Shown in pieces: positions 49,767-60,875 of a stretch of DNA of 64,000 nucleotides (positions are counted from its first letter, which is position 1; the number at the start of each line of letters is the position of its first letter). The DNA is taken from positions 24,277,990-24,341,989 of the forward strand of contig OX421499.1 of NCBI GenBank assembly GCA_949126835.1. The letters are read 5' to 3'. The notes beneath the pieces are model-generated. The model was not told the DNA's origin and searched no databases. It saw only the letters and a program-made list of their open reading frames with translations. Position numbers and translations under genes: made by a program. The DNA comes from Anisus vortex (taxonomy: Eukaryota; Mollusca; Gastropoda; Planorbidae).

Positions 49767-50256
49767 TCTATATATTATATAAAATGAGACTGTTTGTCCC
49801 CATGTGGATCCCCATTGGTCAATTTGAAATCACGTGAGTTTGTGTCACTGACATATTTAGGCCTATGCTTATATAGTATCTAATACTTTTTTCACATTGG
49901 ACATGTGTCTTTGTTAGCTCAGTGGTTAATGTAGCGGACTACTAATCGGGCGAACTGAGTTCGATTCTCCAGTTAGATAATACCTTTTTTTCTACAATTT
50001 TTTTCAAAGTTTTAAAAACAAAAAATATTGTAAATGTACGGGCAATTTAGATTTTTTTTAAATAAAAATATTTGCCTTTTTTTTTAACCCAATTACAATA
50101 TTTATTTTAAATTACTTTCCTAAAAGTCTTCAGTAAAAAATAGTAATTTAAATATTAGATTTATAGCTTTCTTTTAATTGTAGTTAATAAAATTTTTATC
50201 TGCACCTTATACAGTCCTGTTTTTTTCACCCGGGCAACGCCGGGCAATGTAGCTTG
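49767..50256 (+). mobile_element. Helitron-like non-autonomous element
   Basis: It starts TCTATATATTATATAAAATG after an A, and ends with a GC-rich hairpin (CCCGG-GCAACG-CCGGG, 50229..50244) about 9 bp before CTTG and a following T. Helitrons are expected to start TC, end CTRR after a hairpin, and insert between A and T; only the CTTG deviates. It has no Rep/helicase frame. Confidence 0.55.
49908..49978 (+). other. tRNA-like segment inside the Helitron-like element
   Basis: TTAGCTCAGTGGTTAATGTA is a good A-box and D-arm, and GAGTTCGATTC a B-box and T-loop, 30-odd bases later as in a tRNA. Acceptor and anticodon stems do not pair well, so this is a tRNA pseudogene or SINE head, not a functional tRNA. 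Confidence 0.5.
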
Positions 50257-50259
50257 TAT

Positions 50260-51720
50260 TCAATAAAGTTTGCGAATTATGATGCACATTTTTATACAGC
50301 ACAACATCTTCTAGACCAGAAGAAGATCGCTCTAGGAGCTTAGGAGCTAATAACAACACACATGCGAATGCGATAGCTCAGGAAATACAGCATGAATTTA
50401 AAATGGTACACAAGGTTAATGAATATCATGATGGATAGCTGGTTTACTCACCGAAAACTAATAGTATTATTTGTTTTGCATTTTGGACTTTTTCCCAATC
50501 ATTCTGATAATTGGAGTGATCCTAAAATTGGTTTCACTAATATTTACTTAAAAAGTAACCACAAAAATGAAAAACATGAAAAGTAGTGTAAATGATCTTA
50601 TACACTCCTGATCATATGGGATTGTAAAGTAAACGTGTAGATAAACGCAAAATTGCAAGTACTTTGCTATGACTTATTGACTATTGAAAAACAGCAGAAT
50701 CAATACAATTTTATCTAGATTTGAGATTATAAGAGAAAACCTAATGCAGAGGAACAGTGTATATAAACACTTGAAGCAAATGCTAAAGATTGTTTCAAAG
50801 CTCTTATAGCATAAAATAAAATGGACGATAATTACAGAACTAATTTTGTTATTATCATTGTTACGTTTCCGTTCTATTGGGTTCAAAGTCAGAGCGTATG
50901 TTGAAAAAACTTGTTATCTTTTTCTCTTCTTGCTTTGTTGAAGTCATCTCCAGGGTCTTCAACTTGATTTAATTTGTATTATATATTAATCTTTGCATTC
51001 AATCTTTTTCACGAGTCTAATCAATACGAACAAGTTGAAAAATATAAAATATATTTACTTGTAACAGTAGACTATATAGGCCTACAACAATTAAGAAATA
51101 AGCTCAAGATAAAAAATAAAGCCTAGATGTGAGCTGCACGAGCGAAGAAAATGAACTGATCAAAATGTGATGCTGGACTTCACAATGTAAAACTCTCCCC
51201 CCCCCCACGCCACCATTCCAGATGGGTCGATAGGCAAATCACACCTTTCCCAAATGTTGTAATATAAACTTTCAAGGGAGCCCTACTTTTCAGTGGTTAG
51301 TGTTCGGTGCACTTTCTATTTGAAACTAAAGTTCCTAACATCATTATTCATAAGACGGCGCTTATAGTTAGATGAAATCAATAGTTAGGGAGACTTCTTC
51401 CAATGCAGTGGCGTTCACATTATTGTATTTAATTTGTATTTTTATTTGCTCATGTACAGAAAATTATTTTCGTACCACAATAAATTGCATTAAATGATAT
51501 TTTCGTTATTACTTTGTTGATTGCATATCTAAATGTTTTTTTTTTAGAGAACTTCTGTTTTGTTGCAGAAATAAAGGCCGTTGTTAAAAAAGGGCCTGTT
51601 CATTTTGTTATTGCTTGTTCATTGTACATATTCCTTTTGTCTTTAGCATTATTGCTTTATTGCAGAAACAAAGGAAGTTTTTCTAAAACGCTCTTCCTGG
51701 ATTGAAAATATCATTCCGAT
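50260..51720. other. Intergenic region upstream of gene 3
   Basis: AT-rich; nothing supported other than a poly-C run near 51198. Confidence 0.5.
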
Positions 51721-51760
51721 TGCAACATATGTAAGTGGTCAAGCATCCTTGGTAAAAACG

Positions 51761-51852
51761 TATATATAGCCTAGTTAAAGGACATTATTACATTTACTGT
51801 TACGCAGAGTTACGCATTCTACCAGCATTTATTGAAACTTTTATTTTCAACA
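51761..51852 (+). promoter_or_regulatory. Gene 3 core promoter and noncoding leader exon
   Basis: GGTAAAAACG followed by TATATATAG (51761), then a leader ending CATTTATTGAAACTTTTATT + TTCAACA with donor GTGAGT at 51853. It parallels the gene 2 leader at 14335..14444 in motif order and spacing. The partner acceptor would be ATACAG at 54821..54826. Confidence 0.55.
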
Positions 51853-51949
51853 GTGAGTGCTTATTATTTTAACATTTTCTTACGTAGCTTTATACAACAT
51901 AGTCCTCACATATTCTCGTCTGTCTACATCTCCTTCTATCTGCACTGTG

Positions 51950-54485
51950 CACTGCAGATCAGTTCTTTACAAGACTTACGATTTTACCACGTACCCATAC
52001 CATGTAAGTTTCCTGCTCTTGATGGCTGTGGGCGGGCTTTCATAAGAGTCGATGATGTTGACGATTTTCAGGATCTTGCTGAAGCATCTCAAATTTAAGG
52101 GCCTAAATCCTTTCCTGGAAATCAGCTGTGAGCGTCCAGGTTTCACGCCAACACATGAAAATCGACAGAGTGCGCAGATCTGACATCCTACCATTATGTA
52201 CTACTGGTCAGGTAAAGTTTTCATAGAGACCTTTGATGATGGTTATGATTTTGTTAGGTATTCCATAGTGCCTCATGATTGACCATATTGTTTCTCTCTA
52301 AATGCTATCAAAAGCCTTTTCGAAAGTCCACAAATGTAGCATAAAATGGAGATTGCCATTCAATAGATGGTACTATAATGATACAGAGTGTAGCTATCTG
52401 GTCAATGCATGATCTTCCTCTTCTGAACCCAGCCTGTTCTTCGCTTAGGAAATCATCACAGGCTTCTTTCATTTTGTTGAGTATTGTTCTGCTGAAGACC
52501 TTACTTGTTACTGAGAGTATGGTAATTGCTCGCCATTTATCACATTGTGACAGATCCTCATTCTTTGCAATTTTAATCAGTAAGCCTTTTTTTCCATTCT
52601 GCAGGAGGGGTTTCGGTTGACCAAATTTTGTTAAAGATTTTGTGGAGTTGGTTAACGATTTCAGCTCCTCCTTCTTTTAGAACCTCGGGTGGTATATTGT
52701 CTATGCCTGCTGCTTTGCCTGTCTTCATTTGATTTAGGGCCTTCCATATTTCTTCTTTGAATATTTCTGTCATATTTATGTCCAGTGTTTCTCCTGTGGT
52801 CAAATCGGGTGGATTTAGAGGAGTTGGTCTGTTTAGCACTTCCTGGAAATATTCTTTCCATCTTCTGAGTCGGTCATCTATGGAAGAAAGGAGTTTACCT
52901 TTTTCGTCTCGCACTGGGACATTATAATTAGATTTCTTGCCACTCAAGAGTTTAGTAATTTTATATAACAGTTTTAGGTCTCCTTTTCCTGCTGCTTCTT
53001 CTGCTTGTTCAGCTAGTTGATTATAAAATGTTCTTTTATCATGTCTAAGCATTTTTGAGACCGCTTTTGAAATTGTATGATACTCTTGTTGTGTTAGTTG
53101 TTTATGTTTTCTTGTTTTAGCTTGGTTTACTGTTTGTTTTGCCTGTTTCCTGTCTTCAATTCTTTGCCATGTCACGTCGCTAATCCAATGTTTTTTTTTT
53201 GCTTTTTGGGGCAGGTTTAATACTTCATTACAAGTTCCTATAATAATTTCTTTGATTTCTCAGGTTTTGTCTATGCTTTCTTCAGCATCATCTGGTTGTA
53301 GTGCAGAGAAACGGTTTTTAATGGTTAATTGTAATTCGTACTTCTTCTGTGGATTCTGGAGTTTGTCTAGGTCGAACTTGGTTCTCCTGTTTTTTTTTTA
53401 CCTTTGTTTGGCTAACTTTATTTTTAGCTTGGCCACTACCAGGTGATGGTCTGATCCAATGTCTTTTGGTTCGTACATCCTGTAATGTGCTCCTCCAAGT
53501 ACGGCATATAGCGATGTGGTCTATTTCATTCTCTGTTTTGTTGTCTGGTGAGACCCACGTTGCTTTGTGGCATTTTTTGTGTGGGAAAAAACGATCACCA
53601 GTTCATTGAATGTGCAGAAGTTAGCAAACATCTCTCCATTTTCTTTCATGTTGCCCAGTCCGTGTATGCCCATTGTCTTCTCTCTCCCTTTGTTTTCTTT
53701 TCCTACATTAGCATTAATATCTCCCATGAGGATAAGTATGTCTCTTTTGGGTATTCTATCCACTATACTTTGAAGTCGTTCATAGAATGCAACTATATCT
53801 TCTTCGGGTGCAAGGTTGGTGGGAACATAGCACATGATGATGTGAACATTTTTGAATCTTGACAGAAATTTTCGTCTAATTATGCTGTCAGAAACAGGCT
53901 ACCATTCCAGTAGACTCTTGAATGAATCTCTGTTTAATAGAAGTGCCACTGTATTTTCATGGGTGTCCTCCTCGTTTTCCCTTCCAGAGAAGAGCAGAGT
54001 TTCTCCTGTTTGAAGCCTAGTTTCTCCAAAAGTGTTCCACCGTACTTCACTTAGTCCCAGAACTTGAAGTTTGTAGTTAGCCATCTCTTTGGCGACTTGG
54101 GCACATCTGCCTGGTTCTAGCAGGGTTCGGACATTCCAAGTACCCAAGCTGAAAGGTGCCTTTTTGCAGAAGGAAATTTTTATTTTTCATCGGTTTGAGT
54201 AGAGTGGTCAGCCTTGTGGAATTCGGTTGACTTTCCCCAAAAGGCTTCAGAAATCTCCGCCCCGGGTATTTGATTTCCCCGGTACCTACCATATCTGGTG
54301 GGCATTACCCTATCCGCCACCTGGGGAGGCGCTCGATGGGAGATCAGCAACTCCACACGAGATTGGGTTACTTAGTTCTGAAAAAACGATTACGAGTGTG
54401 CGTCACTCTCTGGATGCGGAAGTCGCTGTTGCTTCTGAGTCGCAAACAGGGCTGCTAATGTCTTTGCAAAACAACAACAACAGTA
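51950..54485 (-). mobile_element. RTE-like LINE, decayed, - strand
   Basis: Read 5' to 3' on the - strand: 5' UTR from about 54480; endonuclease start MGTWNVRTLLEPGRCAQVAK (54147); further endonuclease with RDILILMGDINANVGKENKG (about 53740); pre-RT and RT region 53175..52573 with GKAAGIDNIPPEVLKEGG; RT core with ATFVDFRKAFDSI near 52320; C-terminal RKLTWYGYVVKS near 51990. The domain order and the CFDP2-like endonuclease start suggest the RTE clade (inference). Frameshifts and stops break it into four or five pieces. It lies in the intron between the gene 3 leader exon and its ATG exon. Confidence 0.85.
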
Positions 54486-54826
54486 TTTCGGGTGATGGTC
54501 AGCTTTTTGTTGTCCCATGCGCTTTAATTTTTCGAGTTATTAAATAATTGAACTATAGTTGCATTTGTAGTGACAGAATGCACAATTACCAAGGTTATCT
54601 TTAAATCCTCGGAAAAATGTCAAGAATGGAACTTGGGGCCGGGGTGGGTTAATCATAAACCTACTCAACTCTGATCAGTTTCCTGCATAAGGTATTTCAG
54701 ACAATAAGCTTATTGATAGTGTCAGCTGTTGTGGAAATTTTGTGAATACAAGACAAATCAACAATTACTTCATTCAATGCCATTCATGACCATCTTCTTT
54801 ATTTTTGTTCTGTTTTACATATACAG

Positions 54827-54945
54827 ATTGAGCTCAAAAATGACTGCCACATTATTGTTTACAATGGCAATGGCAGTCATAGGTGGCTCAATGTCTCAAC
54901 TTCCTGGGGTCAAAATGAGAGTGACCACGAACGGTCAGAACTACG
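54827..54945 (+). CDS. LBP/BPI first coding exon, gene 3 (orphan or alternative exon)
   Basis: ATG at 54840; the 106 coding nt to donor GTAATT at 54946 equal exon 1 of genes 2 and 4 in length and phase. Residues 1-20 form a signal peptide (MTATLLFTMAMAVIGGSMSQ) and the mature start LPGVKMRVTTNGQNYG is a diverged form of the BPI N-terminus (KGLDYG changed to NGQNYG). The acceptor is ATACAG. No recognisable exon 2 was found before gene 4's exon 1 at 60876; a hAT pseudogene begins about 80 bp downstream. It is either the stump of a lost paralog or an alternative first exon for gene 4, whose exon 2 has a compatible phase. Confidence 0.75.
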
Positions 54946-55026
54946 GTAATTATGTTGTTTCTACTCTTTTTTTTTATTTGTATGATATATATATATATAT
55001 ACATATTATTTTAAACTGTCCAAATT

Positions 55027-56543
55027 ATGCATACCTTTTATTTTGCCTTCGTCAATAAATGCCCTTCTATACCTGCATCATGGAGAAAAAATTATGCCTT
55101 TGAGTTTTTAGAAGTAATCAACTCTGTTATTGAAACCGATGTTATGGCAGAAATAGCGTCTTCAACTTTTCACACATTAACAGTAGACGAAAGCACGGAT
55201 ATTTCTGTTAATAAATTTCTAATACTCTATTTTAAATATCGACCAGCTTGTTCAACAGAATATAAAACAACATTTTTTGGATTGTTACAATTGAAATCAT
55301 GTGATGCGGCTACAATAATTGCAGCAATCAAAGAATTCTACAAAATTCACAAACTTGATCTGATGAAAATGGTTATGTTCACCTCTGATGGTGCTTCGTT
55401 GATGTTGGGAAAACGTAATGGCGTTGCAGCTCAGTTGAAGCTCGAAATTCCACATTTAGTTGAACAACATTGCGTTGCACACCGCGAGGACTTAGGGATT
55501 AGTGATGCTTGGACAGATATTAAATTAATGAGAGACATTGAAACTTTAATAAGAACGGTTTACACAGTTTTCTGCACATCATATAACAAAAAATGTAAAT
55601 TTCAAGATATAGCCGATGCGTCAGAGTGTGATTCTGTAGCATTTAGACCTCTAAATGAAGTTAGATGGCTGTCCAGGCATTTCGCAGTTGCAGCCCTTGT
55701 TAGAGATTACGATCCACTTATAGAGTACTTTGAACAAGAAAAAATCAATGATCCAATTGCTAAATATTGTTTAAAAAAATTAAATGGCCCAGAAAATAGA
55801 ATTACATTAGAGATATTAAATGATGTTTTAGGTGAGTTAGCCTCACTTACCATGTCATTTCAAAAGTCTTGTTTAACATCAATTGAAGCATATCATCTTG
55901 CACAAGGGAAGATTACAAAAATAAGAGAACAGTATTTGAGTAATGTTACTTTGTGGAATTCCAAAGTTGTGACACTTTTAGATCAATGTAAAGAAAGAGA
56001 CATTGAACACAAGTTTTATCATAGCGTTTATAAAGAGTGTTTGTAAACATCTAGAAAATAGATTTCCTGAAGGTGAAATCAATAATCAATAATTGGTCAG
56101 CATTTGATTGCACGGCACTAACCGAGTGCACTTTTGATTTTGGAGTTCAAGAAATTACAGCACTGTGTACAAAATACAAAGATTTGATTGGCGAAAACTT
56201 TGATGACGTTGACAGTGAATATAACGACTACAAATTTGCAGTAGGTGAGTTAATCAAAGGCAGACTAGTTTCAAATTATCAAGACATGATACAGTTTGCA
56301 TTTTAAAATGAACAGTTTGGGAAACTTTCAAAGTTAATGGATGTAGCAGGGACTTTTCTTGCTTCAAGTGCGGATTGTGAAAGAGAGTTTAGACTTATGA
56401 ATGAATTTAAAACCAAACAACGAAATAGACTTGAAGAGAGACACATTGAAATGCTCATGCGAACGAAAAGCTATCAGTCTGGTGGAGGTCTTATCAATTT
56501 AAGACAAAATTTACTCGGAGTGGGCCAGCGCAAAAGATCGTAG
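55027..56543 (+). pseudogene. hAT transposase pseudogene (KIAA1586/ZBED-like) in gene 3 intron 1
   Basis: The long frame 55027..56046 carries the hAT signatures TVDESTDISVNKF, FTSDGASLMLGKRNG, EQHCVAHRE and EVRWLSRHFAV. A frameshift near 56046 leads to 56073..56306, then an in-frame TAA, then 56337..56543 with the dimerisation signature SSADCEREFRLMNEFKTKQR. No N-terminal BED zinc finger is seen, so it is 5'-truncated as well as broken. A possible right terminal repeat AAATTAGAGGGAACATTG ends at 57101. Confidence 0.85.
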
Positions 56544-56544
56544 A

Positions 56545-57101
56545 GAAAAACTTTAAACAGTTACTAGTTCTAATTTAGATCTTAAAAAATATTAAGTAAC
56601 AATAACTCTGATTGTCTGAGAGAAAGAGCATGAACATTTTTTAAATAAATAGCCATAAAACAATCATTGTATCATAACATGCATGTCGTTTATTATTTTT
56701 ATTTCTATTGCAACAGTATCAGAAATCTAGAATATTAAAAAATTAAAATAAGTTAGAAGTTAAACCTTAAAATGGAATTAAATAATCAGTATTGATTTTA
56801 ACATTTTAATATGTCCTTATCATTCATCTATAGTTGAACTTCCTGCTTGGTTAGTTACAAAAGTCCTAACATAATTTACGATTTTAAGTATTGCAATAGC
56901 TAATAAACCTAATAACAAATTATCAATGTAAATTGTAAATGTCAAATGCAATACTACAATGCACTTTGATGCGAAAATAATCAAATTTGAAAATGTTATG
57001 AAAATTATGCAACAAGTGCTCGCAATTTTGTTTCAATTTTTGAAATAGCGCTCACAGAATTTCCTGGCGCTATGTCCACCCAAAAATTAGAGGGAACATT
57101 G
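56545..57101 (+). mobile_element. 3' flank and right terminus of the hAT pseudogene
   Basis: Non-coding AT-rich tail ending AAATTAGAGGGAACATTG at 57101; its reverse complement CAATGTTCCCTCTAATTTTT resembles known hAT termini. The left terminus and target duplication were not found. Confidence 0.45.
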
Positions 57102-57104
57102 TTT

Positions 57105-57319
57105 GGAGCCCTACCGTCTTACCTATATGTTAGGTCGGTTATTATTTTGTTTTAATTGTTTGATTTGTTCTATGTTTGTAAAGTTTTGAATCATCATTTA
57201 GTTTTGTATCTCTTGGCCTATAGATTGTATCTGCTTCTTAGTTATGTTAAATGCGCTCTAAAGCTTGAATTATGTTTGTTAATAGCGCTATACAAATGTC
57301 ATCATTATTTATTATTATT
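57105..57319 (+). mobile_element. LINE 3' tail copy with ATT run
   Basis: About 210 bp matching the LINE tail at 8697..8906: AGCCCTACxGTC, GTTAGGTCGGTTATT, GTTAAATGCGCTCT, GCGCTATACAAATG, then ATT repeats. It ends exactly where the leader-like sequence of gene 4 begins (ACAGATTCTATCTACATTT). Confidence 0.7.
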
Positions 57320-57359
57320 ACAGATTCTATCTACATTTGCTATCACTAGTTTTTCAAGA
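57320..57359 (+). promoter_or_regulatory. Possible noncoding leader exon of gene 4
   Basis: ACAGATTCT...ACATTTGCTATCACT and TTTTTCAAGA before GTGAATGCT parallel the gene 2 leader (ACAGATTCT...ACATTTATTAATACT, TCTTCAACA before GTGAGTGCT). The donor GTGAAT (57360) is weaker and no TATA box lies at the expected place because a LINE tail abuts it. Confidence 0.4.
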
Positions 57360-57419
57360 GTGAATGCTTTATATTTTAATGTTTTTATAATAAAATTGCA
57401 ATCATATAATAATTTCTAA

Positions 57420-59355
57420 AAAATTCAAAAAAAAATAAGACATATATAGTAGACAATTTAGCAAACTAGCAAACATTGCACCAGTAGCCTGCAGCCTACA
57501 CTGTGACTGTAATGACGTCAAGTATTATTAAAACAACGTGACATAATTAAGAGTCTCGTTACGTTATCTGTTTATAATTCTTGTTTGTGATGTGTTTTTT
57601 TTTAAAATATTTTTATGTGTAGTTAAATTGTGGACTCTTTCCACGGTCCTAACGGGGTCTCCACAATAATATGAAGAAGAAGAAGAAGGTATTATGAATC
57701 ACCGCGTGACATCTCTCACTCTCTGCCTTATCTTTCTCTATATCTCTTTCTGTCTATCTCATTCTCTCTTTTCTCTCTCTTCCTTTTATCTCCCTGCCTC
57801 TCTTTCCCTCTCTGCCCTTGTTAGTCTTTTTTAATTTATACCACCCATCGCTACTTGTGAAAAAAACAATAATAAAACTCGTGTGTGTATGTTTAACTAA
57901 GTTTATATAATATGAATATAAAAGTACAGATTTTTTATTGTCTGTTTTAAAATCTTCAAGAAATTATTTATCTAGAAAAGTCTATCTCACATTTATACCT
58001 AAGAAATGGTCCAGTTGTTATTATCAGACCTCTAATTGAACTCAGCTGTATTATTAACTGTGTCTAGATTGCTTGAGAAATAAAACAACAGTAATCATCT
58101 CCTTGACACAGCAATGTAATTATATTAGAACTCTAATTATGTCTTGTTTTTGTTTACAAGGAAAGCAAAAGTAACATTGAATAAAAGTATATTACATATA
58201 GATAATATAAATAGATATTGCATATAAAGGATTATCTATATTCATATACAGTAAACTTATACGTAAAGAGGGAAATTATACTTGGTGAAACAATACATTT
58301 GTAAGCTGCAACATTTTATTAATCTTAGATTTAGTTCAATATTTATGAAAATTGTATCGTTTAATTTTATCTGCATATTTACACTCAGGACTTTAAATAA
58401 GACAATAATCGTTTTTTAAAAGATTTACGTCTGTTTCCTATAGATCTATGTACAATTCTTTAAAAAATATATAAATAATTATTTAGTCAAGAGTGAAGAT
58501 ACATGTTGTTGTAGGTTAATTATTCTTGTTTAAGTTACTTTTTAATTGTACTTTATTGTTAGGTTAGTAAAAAAACAATATTATTAAACCTAATGCTACT
58601 GTTTCAGTATTTAATTATGTTATCGACATGGGTATTCCTTAATAGAATGTCTATTTTTTTTTCATTAATTTATTATAACCCCTTAGTACATTACTTTTTT
58701 TTAATCAACTGCAAGGATGTTAATACAATAGTTAGTATTTATGTGTTTTCTCATAATCTCAAAAATCCATTTCGAATATATAATATATATCTAGATCGTT
58801 AACTACCCAAAAGTTGCGTTGATAAGGATTTCAATTTTCGCCAGTAACGGAAAAAGATATATGTATCATGTCTACGCACCACTAATATTTATCAAATTAA
58901 TATCACTATTTCAACACATTGAAATTAAAAATTTAAATAATCAAAAAATGCATAGGCCTATATTGAATTTTCTCTATAAAAGCCAATTTTTTTTTTTTTG
59001 TCAGAGTAAACGATCAACATGAACTGTATATATTCTAAACCAGTGCTGTCAATATTTCACAGTTCTCAATGAAAGGGTTCTAGATCTAACAAAATTAAGA
59101 AAAAAAATATATTGAAAAGATAAATGTTAGGTATCAATGAGCGGGAACAACGATTTCGTGTAGGCCTATCAGTTATGTTTTTCGCATCAGCAGAAGGAAT
59201 ATGATTTTTTTATTTCATTCTTTTCTATTTATTTACATGTCTGTGATCCTAAAAAAATGTGTAAATATAAAGTTTTTCCAAAGAAGAAAACTTTGTTTGA
59301 TAGAGCTGTTAGAGATAAATTATATATGATGTATTAGCTTTTACACATTTTACCT
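57420..59355. other. Intronic or intergenic AT-rich DNA between leader and gene 4
   Basis: No gene. It contains a reverse copy of the GGAGACCCCGTTA-type retroposon fragment with GAAGAAG run (57636..57690), a CT-rich stretch (57710..57800) and otherwise nothing definite. Confidence 0.5.
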
Positions 59356-59358
59356 GTA

Positions 59359-59570
59359 GGCTAGGACAGGGGTTGGATATCAATGTGCCAAATGAGGATT
59401 TCTAATGCATTGAACGTGCCGAAATCCTAAAAGTCATCCTGCTTTATCACTCAACTTCTTGTAGAGGGTGCTTGAATTGCGTTTATGAGAGTCTTCGGCG
59501 TGCCATTGAAATTCGCACTACGTGCCAAGTCTGACACGCGTCTCGTGGGTTGCCGACTCCTCGGCTAGGA
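59359..59570. mobile_element. Short non-autonomous hAT (196 bp) with perfect 8-bp duplication
   Basis: Element 59367..59562 begins CAGGGGTTGGATATC and ends GGTTGCCGACTCCTC, flanked by GGCTAGGA on both sides (59359..59366 and 59563..59570). The interior has the family GTGCC words. Confidence 0.8.
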
Positions 59571-59892
59571 TGCTGGAATAGAGTTACCTAAATGTGGGGC
59601 GTCCATGAGTCAGCGAAGACAATACAGTACTATTCTTCGTCTTTATTATATTGTGGAGATCCCGTGACGCGAGGAGAAAGTCCACAGTTTGGGGTGAATT
59701 GATAACGAGAGACTGGGGAATTGGAGAAGGCTAGTGTACATGTCATGCGTTGCGCCCCAACGGTCCAACAGACTTTGGGATATGTAGGATGTAGGTAGGA
59801 CAACGAATGCGCTGGGATCACAGTTTTGTGCATTAACAGTTTATAACTATGGAAGTCAGAAACAGTTGACGGAGTTTCATGAAAGGATAAGG

Positions 59893-60650
59893 CATATGAG
59901 TATCCTGATAAACACACAATCACATGAGTATCATGATAAACACACAATCATATGAGTATCATGATAAACACACAATCATATGAGTATCATGATAAACACA
60001 CAATCATATGAGTATCATGATAAACACACAAACATATGAGTATCATGAAAAACACACAATCATATGAGTATCATGATAATCACACAATCATATGAGTATC
60101 ATGATAAACACACAATCATATGAGTATCATGATAAACACACAAACATATGAGTATCATGATAAACACACAAACATATGAGTATCATGATAAACACACAAA
60201 CATATGAGTATCATGATAAACACACAATCATATGAGTATCATGATAAACACACAATCATATGAGTATCATGATAAAACACACAATCATATGAGTATCATG
60301 ATAAACACACAATCATATGAGTATCATGATAAACACACAATCATATGAGTATCATGATAAACACACAATCATATGAGTATCATGATAAACACACAATCAT
60401 ATGAGTATCATGATAAACACACAATCATATGAGTATTATGATAAACACACAATCATATGAGTATCATGATAAACACACAATCATATGAGTATCATGATAA
60501 ACACACAATCATATGAGTATCATGATAAACACACAATCATATGAGTATCATGATAAACACACAATCATATGAGTATCATGATAAACACACAATCATATGA
60601 GTATCATGATAAACACACAATCATATGAGTATCATGATAAACACACAATC
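59893..60650. repeat. 28-bp minisatellite, about 27 copies
   Basis: The unit is TCATATGAGTATCATGATAA + ACACACAA (28 bp), with rare variants (AAACATATG, one copy with an extra A near 60275). It lies about 225 bp upstream of gene 4's ATG exon. Confidence 0.95.
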
Positions 60651-60875
60651 ACTTTCTATATTCTCGTCACATTGAAAAATGACACATTTTAAATAAAATA
60701 AAACACACTTGTTTAAACAAAAATTGAAATAATAGGTGAATAGCATGTGAAAGCAACAATCAAAATATTTTAACTTAACCATAATAATTAGGTAGCCTTC
60801 TCCTTACTTTTGCGTTCCTCAAACGATTTTTTTTTTCTCACATTAAATTTAAACAAATCTTTTTACTGTATACAG

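Noticed and set aside
49908..49978. Functional tRNA gene
   Set aside because: A and B boxes are good but acceptor and anticodon stems do not pair and it sits in a mobile element.
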